A DNA stretch of 64,000 nt from Agriotes lineatus (GCA_940337035.1 OW679197.1:34539219-34603218), one strand, 5' to 3'; counted from the stretch's first letter, positions 21,782-33,583 are shown. The notes: generated by a model not told the origin, from the sequence alone. Made by a program: numbers and translations.

Positions 21782-22449
21782 TCTGGTGTGATACACGCAC
21801 ACAACTTTCTTTTACAGTGATCTTCTAATTGGCCAAAAATTTGATTTTAAATTTTTAAGCATTTATCAAAAATTTAAAAAAATTACAAATTCTACAAAAA
21901 CGGTGCAAAATAGAGCGTTAGGTAAAGAGACAAATTGTCTCTAGAATTTTAAGCTGAATTCAAAAATGTAATAATATACCGGGTGTTCGATTTAAAATTG
22001 GAGTTAATAAAAAAAATTGAAAAAAAAAACAAGAGAAACCCATTTTAGAAGTATTCAACTGGAAAATCACCTATCTCACATCAATACACATTAAAAATGT
22101 AATAAAAATAAGAAGTTTGAAAATAATCGTTAGAGCCGTTTTTGAAAAAATCGAAAGAAACTGAAAAATCACAGGAGTAAACACCTACTTCCGGTTATGC
22201 GATTTTCTTAAAAAGCTTGCTGTCGCATCTACATAGTACACAAAACTTATGTATGAAGTTTCAACCCCATACCTCTTTTCGTTTTTGAGATATTCTGTTC
22301 ACAGACACACAGACACACAGACAGACCAATGAAAAAAATATGTTTTTTGGTTCAGGGGACTCTGAAACGTGAAGATGTGTTGAAAACTCAATTTCGAATT
22401 TTTGGGGTGAATCCAATACTTAATCCTTTACTGTAAAAGGAAGTAAAAA
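21782..22449 (+). mobile_element. Helentron/DINE-like element, copy 2, near full length
   Basis: It starts TCTGGTGTGATACACGCACA, has an ACAGACAC-type microsatellite at about 22301-22326, and ends in a hairpin-forming TCCTTTACTGTAAAAGGA region (about 22420-22446). Start, central microsatellite and terminal hairpin match the architecture of DINE/Helentron elements. No coding capacity. It abuts the end of the CR1/Jockey-like LINE. Confidence 0.7.
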
Positions 22450-23340
22450 GTAGAGTTCAGGACGAATGTGCATAATCTCATTCTCAGTTTGGTGGTTTGC
22501 ACCACTGGAACTATTATGTTGTTTATTACTGTGAAATGAAGTTCAGTTAAATACAACCGTTCTTAGAAAACAATAACATTCCTTTTATTATTTTAGAACA
22601 CACGAACAAAATTTAACATATACAAATTCGTTAATATTAATTTAAATACTACAAATTGTGAGTAGCCTGTTTTTCGATATTGAATTATTTATTAATAAAA
22701 GACTTTGGAAACTGACCTCGGTCCTCGACTGAGAAAAATGCGTACAATTCGCAATATGCAGAAAACGTGACATTAAGTCAAGTGATATTACGTGAAGTGG
22801 TGAAGTGATCTGATGTTACGTAAAAGTAAAAGTGATCCGAAAACTAAGCTACATGTGTTTATATAGGTTGCCCTGAATGGAAAGGGCATTCCCTATTCTT
22901 TTGAGTACAATAGTATTGTCCAGCTAAGCTCCCATTGCTCTATTGTAGCACAAGATGTTGAAATAACTTCCGTCGAAAAGGACTTTCCCTTTTCAAGCGT
23001 TTACGACTGCATTGTCGACCCGGCTTGATTTTCCCTTTCCGCCTAGTCTATTGTTAGTTGGGGCAAAATGGGTTTGTTGGCCGATATCCCTGCGTTTACG
23101 ACCTAGCTCCGGCTGTGCTAGATATTGCATCGTGACGATTAGACGAGTTAGTTTTGATTGTTAAACTCGACGACACCAATTACACTTGACATTATAGATG
23201 TTTCGTATTGCACGCGTACAATTGAAACATTCTCTAAACTTGCTAATATTTCACTTGCTAATTGGCGAATATATGATAATAATAACGATCGCAATTATTG
23301 TTCGTTGAATATTTTATTTGTATTTGTTTACTGTTTTTAT
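22450..23340. other. Unclassified interval between Helentron and RTE
   Basis: Mixed composition; 22860-23160 is GC-richer. No gene or classified repeat was found. The open frame at 23158-23466 overlaps the RTE 3' region and is not convincing. Confidence 0.35.
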
Positions 23341-23939
23341 AGGTTAAGTGTAAATAGAGTGGAGGAGCTTCCTCCCCTAACTGCACTTCGCCCATTGACA
23401 ATATACATTTTTCTGTTCGTCTTCTGTGTTCCTCATCCGCTCAGCGAACGTTGGATAGCATCATAGCGATAGAGACTTTGTTAACAGCCGCTCCAAAGAG
23501 TTCATTGGTTGTTTTACCATACCACTGGCGTAGGTTCTTCAGCCAGGATATTCTTCTTATATCCTGTCCTATTTTACTGTTTATTTTACCTTGAATGATT
23601 AGTTGGAGTATGGCATAATTTTCATTGCGCGTGATGAGCCCTAGATGTGTAACTTTCCTTACTTTAATGGTCTTTATCCGCTTTCTGTCCACTCCCATTC
23701 TTTTTAAGACTTCGTTGTTAGTCACACGTTCTGTGCAGCTGATTTTCAGAATTCGTCGGAACACCCTCACTTCAAACGTTTTAATTCTCTTGGTAGTAGC
23801 TTCCGTGGGTGTCCAGGTCTAAACGCCGTACAGTAAAACTTAGTACACATAGCACCTAACCATTCTCATACGCAGTGGTAGACTGTTACGATTGATTTGC
23901 GCCGCCTTCCATTTTCGCATTCTGTAGTATTTATTTCGC

Positions 23940-25800
23940 ATTATTGCGCATGTCCTCGCGCGGATGTCTGTGAGTACGCCGTTTTTATTTCGCGCGCTAC
24001 GCCACGCCTCCTTTGCTTGGCCTCGCGTAAATAAGTTTTTAGAATTGGCATCTGTTTTCGAGACGCGTTCTTTCCAACCTCTCTGAGAAACGACAAGATG
24101 CCGGGATAGCAGTTAGAATTTCGGAGAATTAATTTTGGGGTGCCGTTAGTTTCGATGGTGTTTATGTGAGCCTATACTCTTGAATTGGATTTTTTAGTCC
24201 CCGAATTTCGATATGAGGAAAGCTTGACTCCCATGGCGTTGGCGGAATTTTCATGCTACCACGTGTTTCGCAAATTATCTGAAATTTTGTCCGGGGTAAG
24301 TAAAGAGTTCGTTTCGAAATATTCTGTCGTTTTTGTATGCTATCGTGGACTTCTTCTTCCCCTATAGCACCTAGTGCCGGAGTGCCGATTTGAGGCTTTT
24401 GCTACAGCTGGTTTTCACTTTCACGGGCGGACTTTTCATGAGCTGCTATTTTTATGGATCCCCGGACCTGCTTTGACCCCTGCTGCGGATGCTATTTGAG
24501 CACAGGAGACGATCCTACACGGAGGCTTACCTTGAGGTCTGAATAATTGTCCTAGCGTCGTACGGTGCAGTCCCCTTTGAGCCACCAGCTTCTGGCCGCC
24601 CGAATTTGGGGCCAAACGATTCCGAAAATTGTGACACCATTCGGCTGTGAGTTGCCACCTGGAATCGCGTTTTGCGTTTCTTCCGAAACCAAGCACTTAC
24701 CGGATTTGCCGCTGTAATCTTTGCCTGCCCATAAATCTATTCTTATTGTGTACATTAAGGCTATTGCTATTGATATATTACAAACTGTGAGTATTAATTT
24801 TAATTCTTGTCTGGGTACCTCATGTTATTACCGCTAAATTTGCCAAATAGCAAGTAATTTTGTGGCCACCTACGATTATGATGGTGGATCTATTTTGTGA
24901 TATTTATATGTACTGTGATCCTGAAATTTGGAAATTATACTGTGATTATGTCAACTATGGGGGTTTAATTAGTTATGGCTGCCTATCGTATTTGAAGTTC
25001 ATCTTTCAGAAATTGTGTTTGTGCATAAGCTATTTGAGTTTACGAATTCTCGTTGAGCACCTGAGTGCACTCGCCGTATATAATACAAAAAAATTCGTTG
25101 GCGCACTGGGCATTCATATCTTTTACTTCGTTCTACCGACTATTCTGTTAAAGACTTGAAGACCTGTACACTTCCTTTGACTAAGCTGGTGGCCAGCAAT
25201 TGCACCCGAGTGTACAAAGTAAAGTTTCTGAAAGAATGACCAATGAATTAAATTAGCTAGCAGAGTAGCGATGTGACGTTCCGGTTGGACTCGGTACAAA
25301 GGAACGAATCCGGGCTAGGATCGATTTGAATGGAATCCAAGTTACCAGTCCGGATCTAAAAGGTCGCGAGGGCGTCAATTCTAGTTGACATTCATTCCTT
25401 TGGTGTTGTGTTATTGAGTCTAATACAATACAATGTTTTGTGAAGGTTGGCGCGGGACGGGGAACAGCCAACGATGATGTTGTTCGTTTTAGAGCCTCGA
25501 CACATGACACGGCCAGTGTTGCATGTCTTTTTATCAGTTATCAGTGATTTATGGCTTTTGACGTCTTTGATGTGCCCAATTGAAATTTGAAACATAAAAA
25601 CATATCGAATTACCGACTGCGTGACCTCTGACTAAAACAAAGATACGCGCGTTGTTCGTTTCAAGTTCGGAATGACCGAGAACCGCGAGTGTCTGAAATG
25701 CAAGTTCAATTTCGATTTCGTTCCGAGGAACGAATCCGACGGACACTTGCGGAACGGGATTGGAATGAACGAGTCCGCAAAAGTATCGAAACTTCCTATC
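23940..25800. other. Unclassified 1.85-kb insertion inside the RTE LINE
   Basis: RTE similarity stops near 25805 and resumes near 23930. The inserted segment is GC-richer than its neighbours and holds short open frames on both strands with no recognised domains. GGAACGAATCCG-type motifs recur near 25301 and 25730. No TIR, LTR pair or target duplication was identified. It may be a second, diverged transposable element or a captured genomic piece. Confidence 0.4.
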
Positions 25801-26455
25801 ACTATAACAGACTATTAATAGAAAGCACATCGTGCATTTTTAAGAATGTTGTTCTTGTCTTTTCTATTGTTGTCTTATCCCTCTGCTGTGGTCCCATTGT
25901 CATTTTCCAGACATTCAAGGTATGTAGGTCCTTCCAGACTTTCCAATTTAACATTTTTCGCATAAAGTGTTGTGACCACGTCGGCGCCGTTATTCTTAGT
26001 GATTACCATATATTTGGTTTTATTCGTGTTCAGACTTATTCCGTATTCATCTCCCACGTCAATGACTCGATCTAGAAGTTGTTGTAAGTCCTTCAGCGAA
26101 CCGGCTATAAGAACATTATCAACAGGATACCTCAAAGTTTTAATCAAAATTCAATGTGTATCCCGTTTGGTATATCGTCCAGTGCTTTATTAAATATTTC
26201 TTCGGAATAGGCATTGAATAGAAATGGAGACAGGACACAACCCTGCCTCACACCCTACAAATGTCTACTTCTTCTGTTAGTTGTCCTTCAACTCTTACCG
26301 ATGCTCTTTGACCCTAATAAAGATTTTGTATTATTTCTATGCTAGCTAGCCTCGTCAATCCCTGTTGTTCCTAGGATTTTAATTAATTTGTCATGGTTCA
26401 CCATGTCAAAGACTATAAAACATACGTGCACGTCAGCATTGATGTATCTGCATCT

Positions 26456-26707
26456 CTGTATTTTATTTTGTACTCAGCCAACAGCGTTAGGCCAATTATA
26501 GGCGTCGCTGTACATTTTATGGGGACTTCCAACCACACTAACGACTGTCATGATGTTATTATGACATCCGGGACCAACTATTTCCGTGGCAGCCGTACTA
26601 CCAGACGCCGAGAGAAGCAGCCGTGAAACTCCCAAGTTTAGACCAGAAAGAGCGTTGCTTAACTCTACTGATCGTGAAAGCTTGTTCAAGCTACACCACC
26701 CGGGACC
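26456..26707 (-). mobile_element. 5S-rRNA-derived SINE, copy 2
   Basis: Same family as 20704-20975 and in the same orientation. It is inserted in the RT coding region of the RTE LINE between the blocks GTREALSAL and the segment leading to MVNHDKL. Flanks GTATCTGCATCT (26444-26455) and GTATGAGCATCT (26708-26719) form a 12-bp target duplication with two changes. Confidence 0.82.
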
Positions 26708-27480
26708 GTATGAGCATCTAAAGGGCAGACAGAGCTTCCCGTGTCCCCATTCCGTTCCTAAATCCGAACTGACTGTTTCCAATATGAGAATTAAGTTTTC
26801 TACCTGTATATTCTTTCGTGCATTATTTTTAGGAGAGTTTCAAGATGTGATTCATGAAGCTGATTGTACGGTAGCCCTCACATTTTTTTAAATTTCGCTT
26901 TTTGGACAGGGCGACGAACACGGATTTAAGTCAATCGCAAGGTATAGTAAGTATAGATTTTTCAGATAAACCTCTCTGAATATTGTTAACGTTTCATCTG
27001 GCCCACATGTTTTTTTTCCTTCAATTTATTAATAGCCTTTTCAACTTCTTCTTGTAGTATAGGAGGTTCAGGTGATTTCACCATTGGTTCATCTGATGAA
27101 GATCGATTGTCGTCGAAAAGCTGATTTATGTATGGTTTCTAGGTTTGTAATTTTTCTTCTATACTTCGTATACGCTTTCCAGTGTCATCATATAAGTTGT
27201 TAATGTTGCTTGTACGCCCAATTCCTAGACTCATTTTAATTTTCTTATGCGTTGCAAACGTGTCATGTTTTTTCCATTTATTCGATTTCATTACATTCCG
27301 CATTAAACTATTTTTCTTTAGCTTTTCTAATTTCTCTTCGTATTTCTCTGTTTTTCATTGTATTTTAGTTGGTCCTTGTTTTTTTAATTGGCGTCTTTCT
27401 TCCATCATTTTCAGTATACCCTGCACTATCCATCTTTTCTTGGCTGTTTTTTCATTATCTCGTTTTAAATGTGTCTTTTA

Positions 27481-28690
27481 GGTTACACTATGTAAATTTC
27501 AAAGATTGATGTAAATGAAGATATATTATTATTAATTAAAATATCAAAAATTAGGTAACACATTTTCAGTTTTCAATTGAACTGTCCAGTTTAAAAACAC
27601 AAAAAGACTTTCGTCTGAAAATCACGTATAGTAAAGACTGTCGCTTTGCGAATGCTTTACCATATAAGGAAGTTATAGAGTATTCGACGAAAACATTCAG
27701 TTCTTAAGAAATAGAAGTCTTAGTAATATCAAAGCAACGAATATGAAATACTCCCAAAAATGCTTTGGTGTTAAACGAAATCGTTTCATCTTACACGTGT
27801 ACCTTCATTATTAATTTGATAACGCAAGTTGTAACCAATATCGTTTATTTATTACAGTTTATTTCCTGTACGTTCGTTGTAGTTTATTTTTTGTTGTTGT
27901 CGCTATATTAATTTAAAATGATAAATGAAAGCGGCTGAAATGTAGTTCAAAGGCAAAAATACGTACAATAAATGAAAAGGCGAAATCTGGTTTTTCAAAT
28001 ATGAAACGAAGTTGCCGGAAGGGACATTTAATTTAGTTTTTACTTAAGTAGTTTTCTCTTCTATTTTAAAGTTGTATTTGGAATATGAGTATTTTAAAAA
28101 TATTCAAAATTATTTTTTTCAGTTCCATTAGTTAAATAATTTTTTATCTGAAATACCAACAATTATATTAAATGTTAGTTATTGTCTCTAGTAACTCTGG
28201 AACATAAGTATGTTTCCATGCCATTTTAATAAGATTGGACTGTAAATAAAAGAAATGATGCCTTTGATACGAATGATTAATTATTTTCTTTAGTATGGTT
28301 AATGCTTAAAAGTCTATTTTGTATAAAAATTTTAAGCTGTTGCATATACATCTTCTTCTTTTGTGACATTTGTTACCAATCATTTTAGTTTGTCGCAGAA
28401 TAGTATATTAATTTTCAATAATAGGAAACAGTGTTAGCGGAAATTTAAAAATATATTCGCTCGGAATCTTAGCGCTTCTATGTTCTTTTGGTATTTTAAG
28501 AGTGTTAAGAGCTTATTACAACTTTTTTATAGATTGGTCAAACATTATCTTGAACTTGACTATGAAAATTAAAGACAGGGCTACGGAAATCGCAATGCGG
28601 GGCATAATTGCACACGTATTGGGGGTTGTATTATTTATTACAGCGCTTTGTAGATGGTGTAAGTTTTACTATGGCCGAGATTTCTCATAA
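27481..28690. other. AT-rich spacer
   Basis: No long open frame with recognisable content; the 62-codon frame at 28502-28690 starts at TTG and looks incidental. No repeat family from this window was seen here. Confidence 0.45.
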
Positions 28691-29140
28691 ATCCGCTACG
28701 TGTTTCTGTTTCTTTTCCAGCCACGCAATAAAATGCTACTGCACTTGATACACATAAAAACTGGGATTTTTATTACGCGTGGGGAGCGCCGCTGGGGCGC
28801 AAGAAAAGCGCTGTTCCTCGACCCTCAAACCACACCCCCATCCAAATAAGCAAAAGCAGGAATTTTCAAGACGTTCCAGGGCACGCAATATGTGATGCTT
28901 TTACCTGAGGTATTTCAGCTTATTTTGCTTTTCCCCATGTATGCGGCCCAATTTGCACGACATCATATTAGGTCTGATTAATTTTTTATTTGTCCTCGTG
29001 GGCTTGTTGGTTCAGGAGCCAGACGCGGTTTTTGCGCCCTGGGACGCGACCCCTTTCGGAAATTAAAACGGGTGGTATTTGCCGGAAACAAAAAGGGCGT
29101 GCTCAAACAACCCTCCTGATTACAACGTTCCAGTTGCAAA
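28691..29140. promoter_or_regulatory. Candidate conserved non-coding segment
   Basis: This GC-rich island contains several homeodomain/Hox-like cores (TTTTTATTAC, TGATTAATTTTTTATT, CAATAAAA). Blocks such as GGGAGCGCCGCTGGGGCGC and GCGCCCTGGGACGCGACCCC stand out from the AT-rich flanks. It has no open frame and is not repeated in the window. It would suit an enhancer of a developmental gene, but only cross-species conservation can show that. Confidence 0.3.
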
Positions 29141-29690
29141 GGTAAACCTCTGAGATTAAAATTGAATTAACCCCTTCATGCAGAGTGGCCATCAGTGTAC
29201 AGAAAAGCTTGATTTTTATTACACATCTTGGACTTGTTACAAGATTACATTCTAGTGGACATCGTTCTGGCACACAATAGTGGCGATCTTTAGGTTGCCA
29301 CTAAAACTTTGTATTATTAGAAAAGAGAATCGCCAAGGCGTCGTCACAAATGTCTAATGTTGTATCCTGATTTATTCATCAAAAATTTTTGTAAAAAGAT
29401 ATGAAAAATGTTATTTGAAATGGGTTTTCTACTCAGATTTATGATAGAAACGAATTATTAACAATTTCTGATTTTTTTCTAAATTGTTTTAAGTTTAAAT
29501 AGGTCTACTGTAGTCTACTTCGTGCGCGTCGAACCATATTCAATAAAGCAATTCGTTTTATCAAATTTCATGTGACCTGTTTTCCATTTTCAAAGATCAT
29601 TATCTGTATAATTACTGTGTTACTTTAAAGTGATTGATTTTAAAGGCCCCGCAGCGTTTGACGATAAATTTAACAATGATTTAAAAAAAA
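29141..29690. other. Spacer
   Basis: AT-rich; nothing recognised. Confidence 0.4.
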
Positions 29691-29693
29691 ATA

Positions 29694-29937
29694 TTCAGCC
29701 AACAGCCGTTAGGCCAATTATAGGCGTCGCTGTACATTTTATGGGGACTTCCAACCCCAATAACGACTGTCATGATGTTATTATGACATCCGGGAGCAAC
29801 TATTTCCGTGGCAGCCATACTACGAAGCGCCGGGAGATGCAGCCGTGGAACTCCCATCCAAGTTCTTACCAGAAAAAGCGTTGTTTAACTCTACTGATCG
29901 TACGAGGACGCTTGTTCAAGCTACACCACCGGGGACC
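29694..29937 (-). mobile_element. 5S-rRNA-derived SINE, copy 3
   Basis: The third member of the family. On the minus strand it carries GTACGATCAGTAGAGTTAAA and ACTTGGATGGGAG, aligned with 5S rRNA, followed by the same unrelated 3' half ending GGCCTAACGGCTGTTGGCTG. The flanks hold no clear target duplication. The 103-codon plus-strand frame across it is incidental. Confidence 0.8.
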
Positions 29938-29944
29938 TTGAAAT

Positions 29945-30440
29945 AATTATAGTTGCTCTAGATAAATCCTATAACATAAAATCGTTGAACTCTTTCTTTC
30001 TTTGTTTCTGTCTATCTTTCTATGTTTGTTCGCTATCCGCTCCGAAGATACTGGACCGATTAAGTTGTACGATGGCATAAAAGTTTGCTAATTTGTAGAA
30101 TTAGATCGTAGGCCCGGATTTTGTTTAAAAAAAAATACGAAAAAGTTTTAACTTAATTAAATCCTCTAAGCAGCGGAGCGGAGCGCCTGTCGCCGTGGGC
30201 TACGGTATGAAAGCTGCTCTCTCTGTGTGCTATTAGCTCGGGTGAATACCTATGTTCATACATTATCATAGCGGCGCGTTATTCAAACAACCCAGGTTGG
30301 TCCTAGGGTAGAGTGCTCGCCCGCCATGCGGGCGGCCCGGGTTCGATTCCCGGCTGATGCATCCTTTTTTTAAATTTATATAAATGAATCTCTCTTAAAT
30401 TAGCGAACCGAAGCGTAGTTCGGGTGACTCACTAGTTATA
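29945..30440. repeat. Probable transposon-derived segment around a tRNA-like sequence
   Basis: It contains CTTTCTTT-type low complexity, GCGGAGCGGAGCGCCTG and a CTACTGGACCGATT-like segment typical of abundant insect repeats, then a tRNA-Gly-like body. Boundaries were not resolved. Confidence 0.3.
30291..30361 (+). tRNA. tRNA-Gly(GCC)-like pseudogene or SINE head
   Basis: The anticodon arm CTCGC-CCGCCAT-GCGGG places GCC in the loop. The T arm with GGTTCGATTCC is perfect and the 3' side CTGATGC-A resembles tRNA-Gly. A run of seven T follows at 30365-30371, a Pol III stop. The 5' acceptor strand (about CCCAGGT) does not pair with CTGATGC. It is therefore unlikely to be a working tRNA; it is a pseudogene or the head of a tRNA-derived SINE. 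Confidence 0.55.
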
Positions 30441-31780
30441 TATAATTCGTCAGCTGGCAACTTCACCAATTTCAGTATTGACTGGGAGAATGAAGATAGT
30501 ATTCCCTTACAACAATTGATACACAGAAAAGTACGTGAATTAACCAAGGGGGCGACTCTGATTATGTCACTTGTTCACCGCTCGTAGAAACTACAAAATT
30601 CAGTAGTAGAAGATTAATCATCAAAAGTTCTTCAACTTTTTATCCCATTAACCAACGACACCATAGTAAAGAACACAGTAGGCTAGCTGAATTTCTATTG
30701 CCTTCCAAATGGTAAAGATGTTTGAGTATAGAACTCTCTAATATGAACTAACTTCAGTAACTCAGGCCATGGTTAGACAAACCAGATTAATTTCTCATAG
30801 GTTGTCGAATCTGGAACTTATTAGTTTGTGGACGAATTGGAGAATAAATGTCCTCCGAAAATATCCAGAATGTGGAGTATAAAAGGCTACATGGGAGATG
30901 AGTGATTATAACACCTGATTAAAAAGAGTCATCAAGGTCACCTTAGATAAAAATCACGTATGTCTCTCCTTGCATTTGGAACGTTTGAACTACTTAATAT
31001 TGCACGTACTCTGTCAGTGTAAGCTCAATCACATTTGATTTTTTTACCGTTCCACATTTCTAAAGTACATTTATAGCACGAGCCCTATTTTATGATTAGT
31101 GCAAACCATGACGTAATATACAAAATTAAAGCGCGTCCCTGATACACAGTTGGGGACTTGTCCAATTAAGATGACTTAAAGTGACAGTTGTTTTAATTAA
31201 GATGACCTATACTCCATTCGAATTTTATTTAGAGTAGGGTTGGTCATAATTTTAGCTTACAGGGTTGATATTAGTATATTATGATACTAGTGTATAAGTA
31301 CGCCTTTAGGGCACGTGCGACGAGTTTAAAAGCACCACCCGCTAGTGCTTTAATGGCTCTTATACACGTTCATCATACGCTATTTTTTCTACGATCATAA
31401 CGGAAATATAAAAACTTAGTTCGGGGGCACTTTTTCCGTCACATTGTTTCAGATATTCTAGGTTATGTTGACATTCAAACTTACGGCAAAGCGTGTTTTA
31501 ATAAATTATTAAAAAACGCGTCCAATGGCAACGTGTTAAAAAGAGCGCTAATATTAAGACTGCTATAAACGTCACTTTTGATACTAGAAACTGTGCAAAA
31601 AGTTGTTATTTTGACACGATCGTAGAAAAATAAATTTTTATTTTGATGCACAGCTTGTTCGAACCTCAAAAAATTCAACCATCATAGTAGTAACTGAAAC
31701 AGTGTTGTCAGATGTACTACTGGCTTTGATGAAAGGCGTAACTTGTGACCTTATTTTATTGGCTTTTCAGTCATTAAATT
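30441..31780. other. Spacer
   Basis: AT-rich; no gene or named repeat was found. It may contain the 5' end of the transposon whose pseudogene follows, but no TIR was identified. Confidence 0.4.
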
Positions 31781-31789
31781 ATCCGCGAA

Positions 31790-32870
31790 GATGTAAAACT
31801 ACATATCAAACGATCGGTTGATACTGTTCAAAAAAATATTCCAAATTTACAAGTTAACGAGGTAATAAAGCAGGTTGCTCTAATATTTCAGGCATTTTTC
31901 TAAATTTAAATAAAGAAAAATGATGTTAGTTGTATATAATTTTAGGTTTCAGAAGCTACAGTGTGGATTTAGCCATGTAGAAACATGGCCTAACACAAGA
32001 ACATAACCAAAGTTATTGCTTCTGTAAAGATTTGCAACTACAAATTTCAAGATATCATTCGAAAAATGAATATTTAACTTTGGATAAATTACCGTCATAT
32101 GATAGAGGACATTTAAGATATAACGGTGGTCCTACAAAATTATTTGAAGTATTAAAATCAATAGGTTACAAATATAAACACGTTAATGGACGCAACATTG
32201 TATGTGAACAAAACGTGTGGTTGCTAAAATTGAATTTTTGAGAAAGTTTTTACAATATCAAAATTCCGGTAATGTGACATTGGTGTACCTCGACAAAATA
32301 TGGGTATACAGAACGTAAATAGTGTTCGTCGGTACCAAAATTACAAGTGGCAGAAAATATTTACAGTTTTGAATGTGGGATCTCGTTTTTGGTTTTTAGA
32401 CGGATGTGACTGGTTGCTGGATGCGACAAAGAACTACAGAGACTATCACAAAACTATGAATGGAGATTTTTTAAAAAATTAGGTAATTAATCAGCTACCT
32501 ACTTTAATCGAATTACCAGGAAAATGTGTAGTGGTGATAAATAACGTACCTTCTGTGCAATTATAGAAACCACCTACATTTTCTTCTAAAGTGGGCAAGA
32601 TGCGGGAATGGTTGATTAATCACAAAATCAAAATTGAGGGCAGAATTACAAAAATAAACTTATGGGATTTAATTAAATCTTTTCGAAGAGACAAACGCTA
32701 AGTGATATATGAAATTTTGAAAGAGCATGGGTATGAAGTGCTTAGACTGCTCCCGTATCATTGCCAATACAACCAAATTGAAATGGTGTGGGGGTACTGT
32801 AAGTGTTACTACAACAAGCATATAAATTCACGACTTTCATCTAGCTTGGCTTTGAAATATTTGGTTTATG
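31790..32870 (+). pseudogene. IS630/Tc1-mariner superfamily transposase pseudogene
   Basis: Ordered fragments match insect DDE transposases of this superfamily. A helix-turn-helix-like VSEATVW lies near 31945. LDKLPSYDRGHLR and GGPTKLFEVLKSIGYKYKHVNG lie at 32070-32190. NYRDYHKTMNGDFLKN, VINQLPTLIELPGKCVVVIN and VGKMREWLINHKIKIEG follow. The C-terminal block EILKEHGYEVLRLLPYHCQYNQIEMVWGYCK ends near 32820 and keeps the last catalytic Glu. The second catalytic Asp region reads VVINNVPS instead of a VIDNAPYH-like motif, so Asp is replaced by Asn. Several stops and frame changes (about 32481, 32565, 32699) break the frame. The protein would have been a cut-and-paste transposase of about 350 residues. 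TIRs were not found. Confidence 0.78.
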
Positions 32871-32986
32871 AATAATATGTTAGTAAGACTGCAAGTCTAT
32901 GTCAAATTCGAGGTTATCAGGTTAGATTTTGCGTCAGTTTTGACACAAACGAACACAAAACCTAACAAATATTTCAAAGCCAAGCT
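32843..32986. mobile_element. Palindromic MITE-like element, copy B, with 21-bp outer inverted repeat
   Basis: Outer arms AGCTTGGCTTTGAAATATTTG (32843-32863) and their exact complement at 32966-32986 enclose a diverged copy of the palindromic element seen at 631-748. The left arm coincides with the end of the transposase pseudogene. The perfect outer arms may mark a recent inverted duplication. Confidence 0.5.
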
Positions 32987-33202
32987 TGATTTCATTTTCG
33001 TTTGCTCACATGTTATTAGTATTCTTCGTGAAAGTTATTTGATGATATTTATAGTAATACATATAAAAATAATTTATAGTCGTGGCAGTAATCATCTAAG
33101 TTGGAAGTTCACTTTGTACTTTCGGGCAGTCTTCGATGCATTTATTTTTTTAATGTCTTTAAATCTTCCGCATATAACAAAACTTTACTATTTATAAAAC
33201 AG

Positions 33203-33583
33203 TTAACAATATCGTTGATATATAACATAAATAACAAAAATCCTAAGTGGGATCAGTGGGAAACCACAGTGGTTGTAAAGAAAAACTTTGAACAAAACCC
33301 AGTCACTACTATCTTTTATTGAGGAAGCCATGTTGTTGTTGCAAATTGGTGTTTTAGGATTCAAGTTTGTATAGAACGTAACAGTCATATGAGCATCTAA
33401 CTTATCTAATAATGTACTCAAATCAATAGGTAGCATGTCGTTACCTATTTGTATAAAATGTAAACGATAAAAATGAAATTTGCATATCCGATTATTGATT
33501 GATTTATCCTGACCATTCAAATTTAATAATATTTCAAATAATAGATAGTGAGTGTTTTTAGAAGTTAAAAAAATGGCGTGCAA
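33203..33583 (-). CDS. Unrecognised 126-codon open frame
   Basis: A single frame of 126 codons with segments KFHFYRLHFIQIGNDMLPID and LSTLLDKLDAHMTVTFYTNL. It is AT-rich, has no recognised domain, and has an uninformative hydrophobic C-terminal end (LRIFVIYVIYQRY). It may be chance in AT-rich sequence or a decayed transposon gene; it lies just 3' of the transposase pseudogene on the opposite strand. Confidence 0.15.
   Translation of the reverse strand: MHAIFLTSKNTHYLLFEILLNLNGQDKSINNRICKFHFYRLHFIQIGNDMLPIDLSTLLDKLDAHMTVTFYTNLNPKTPICNNNMASSIKDSSDWVLFKVFLYNHCGFPLIPLRIFVIYVIYQRYC

Larger units (their letters stand above)
23345..27480 (-). pseudogene. RTE-like LINE (reverse transcriptase), minus strand, interrupted
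   Basis: Read on the minus strand the protein order is as follows. A pre-RT region lies at about 27480-26900 (KRWIVQGILKMMEERR, PYINQLFDDNRSS). RT start motifs are at about 26880-26720 (CEGYRTISFMNHILK, FGFRNGMGTREALSAL). The RT core is at about 26440-25875 (MVNHDKLIKIL, VDNVLIAGSLKDLQ, GISLNTNKTKYMV). The C-terminal region is at 23920-23441 (LPLRMRMVRCY, VFRRILKISCTERVTN, ISWLKNLRQWYGKTTNELF). The FADD-type box is altered to PVDN, and frames shift repeatedly. A SINE (26456-26707) and an unclassified segment (about 23940-25800) split it. The 5' end is truncated near 27480; the 3' end is probably near 23345. Assignment to RTE rather than a neighbouring clade is by motif memory. Confidence 0.8.

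Noticed and set aside
25689..26075. 128-codon plus frame
   Set aside because: Its second half overlaps in antisense the RTE reverse-transcriptase region; no domain recognised.
30291..30361. Functional tRNA-Gly gene
   Set aside because: The acceptor stem does not pair, so aminoacylation is not expected.
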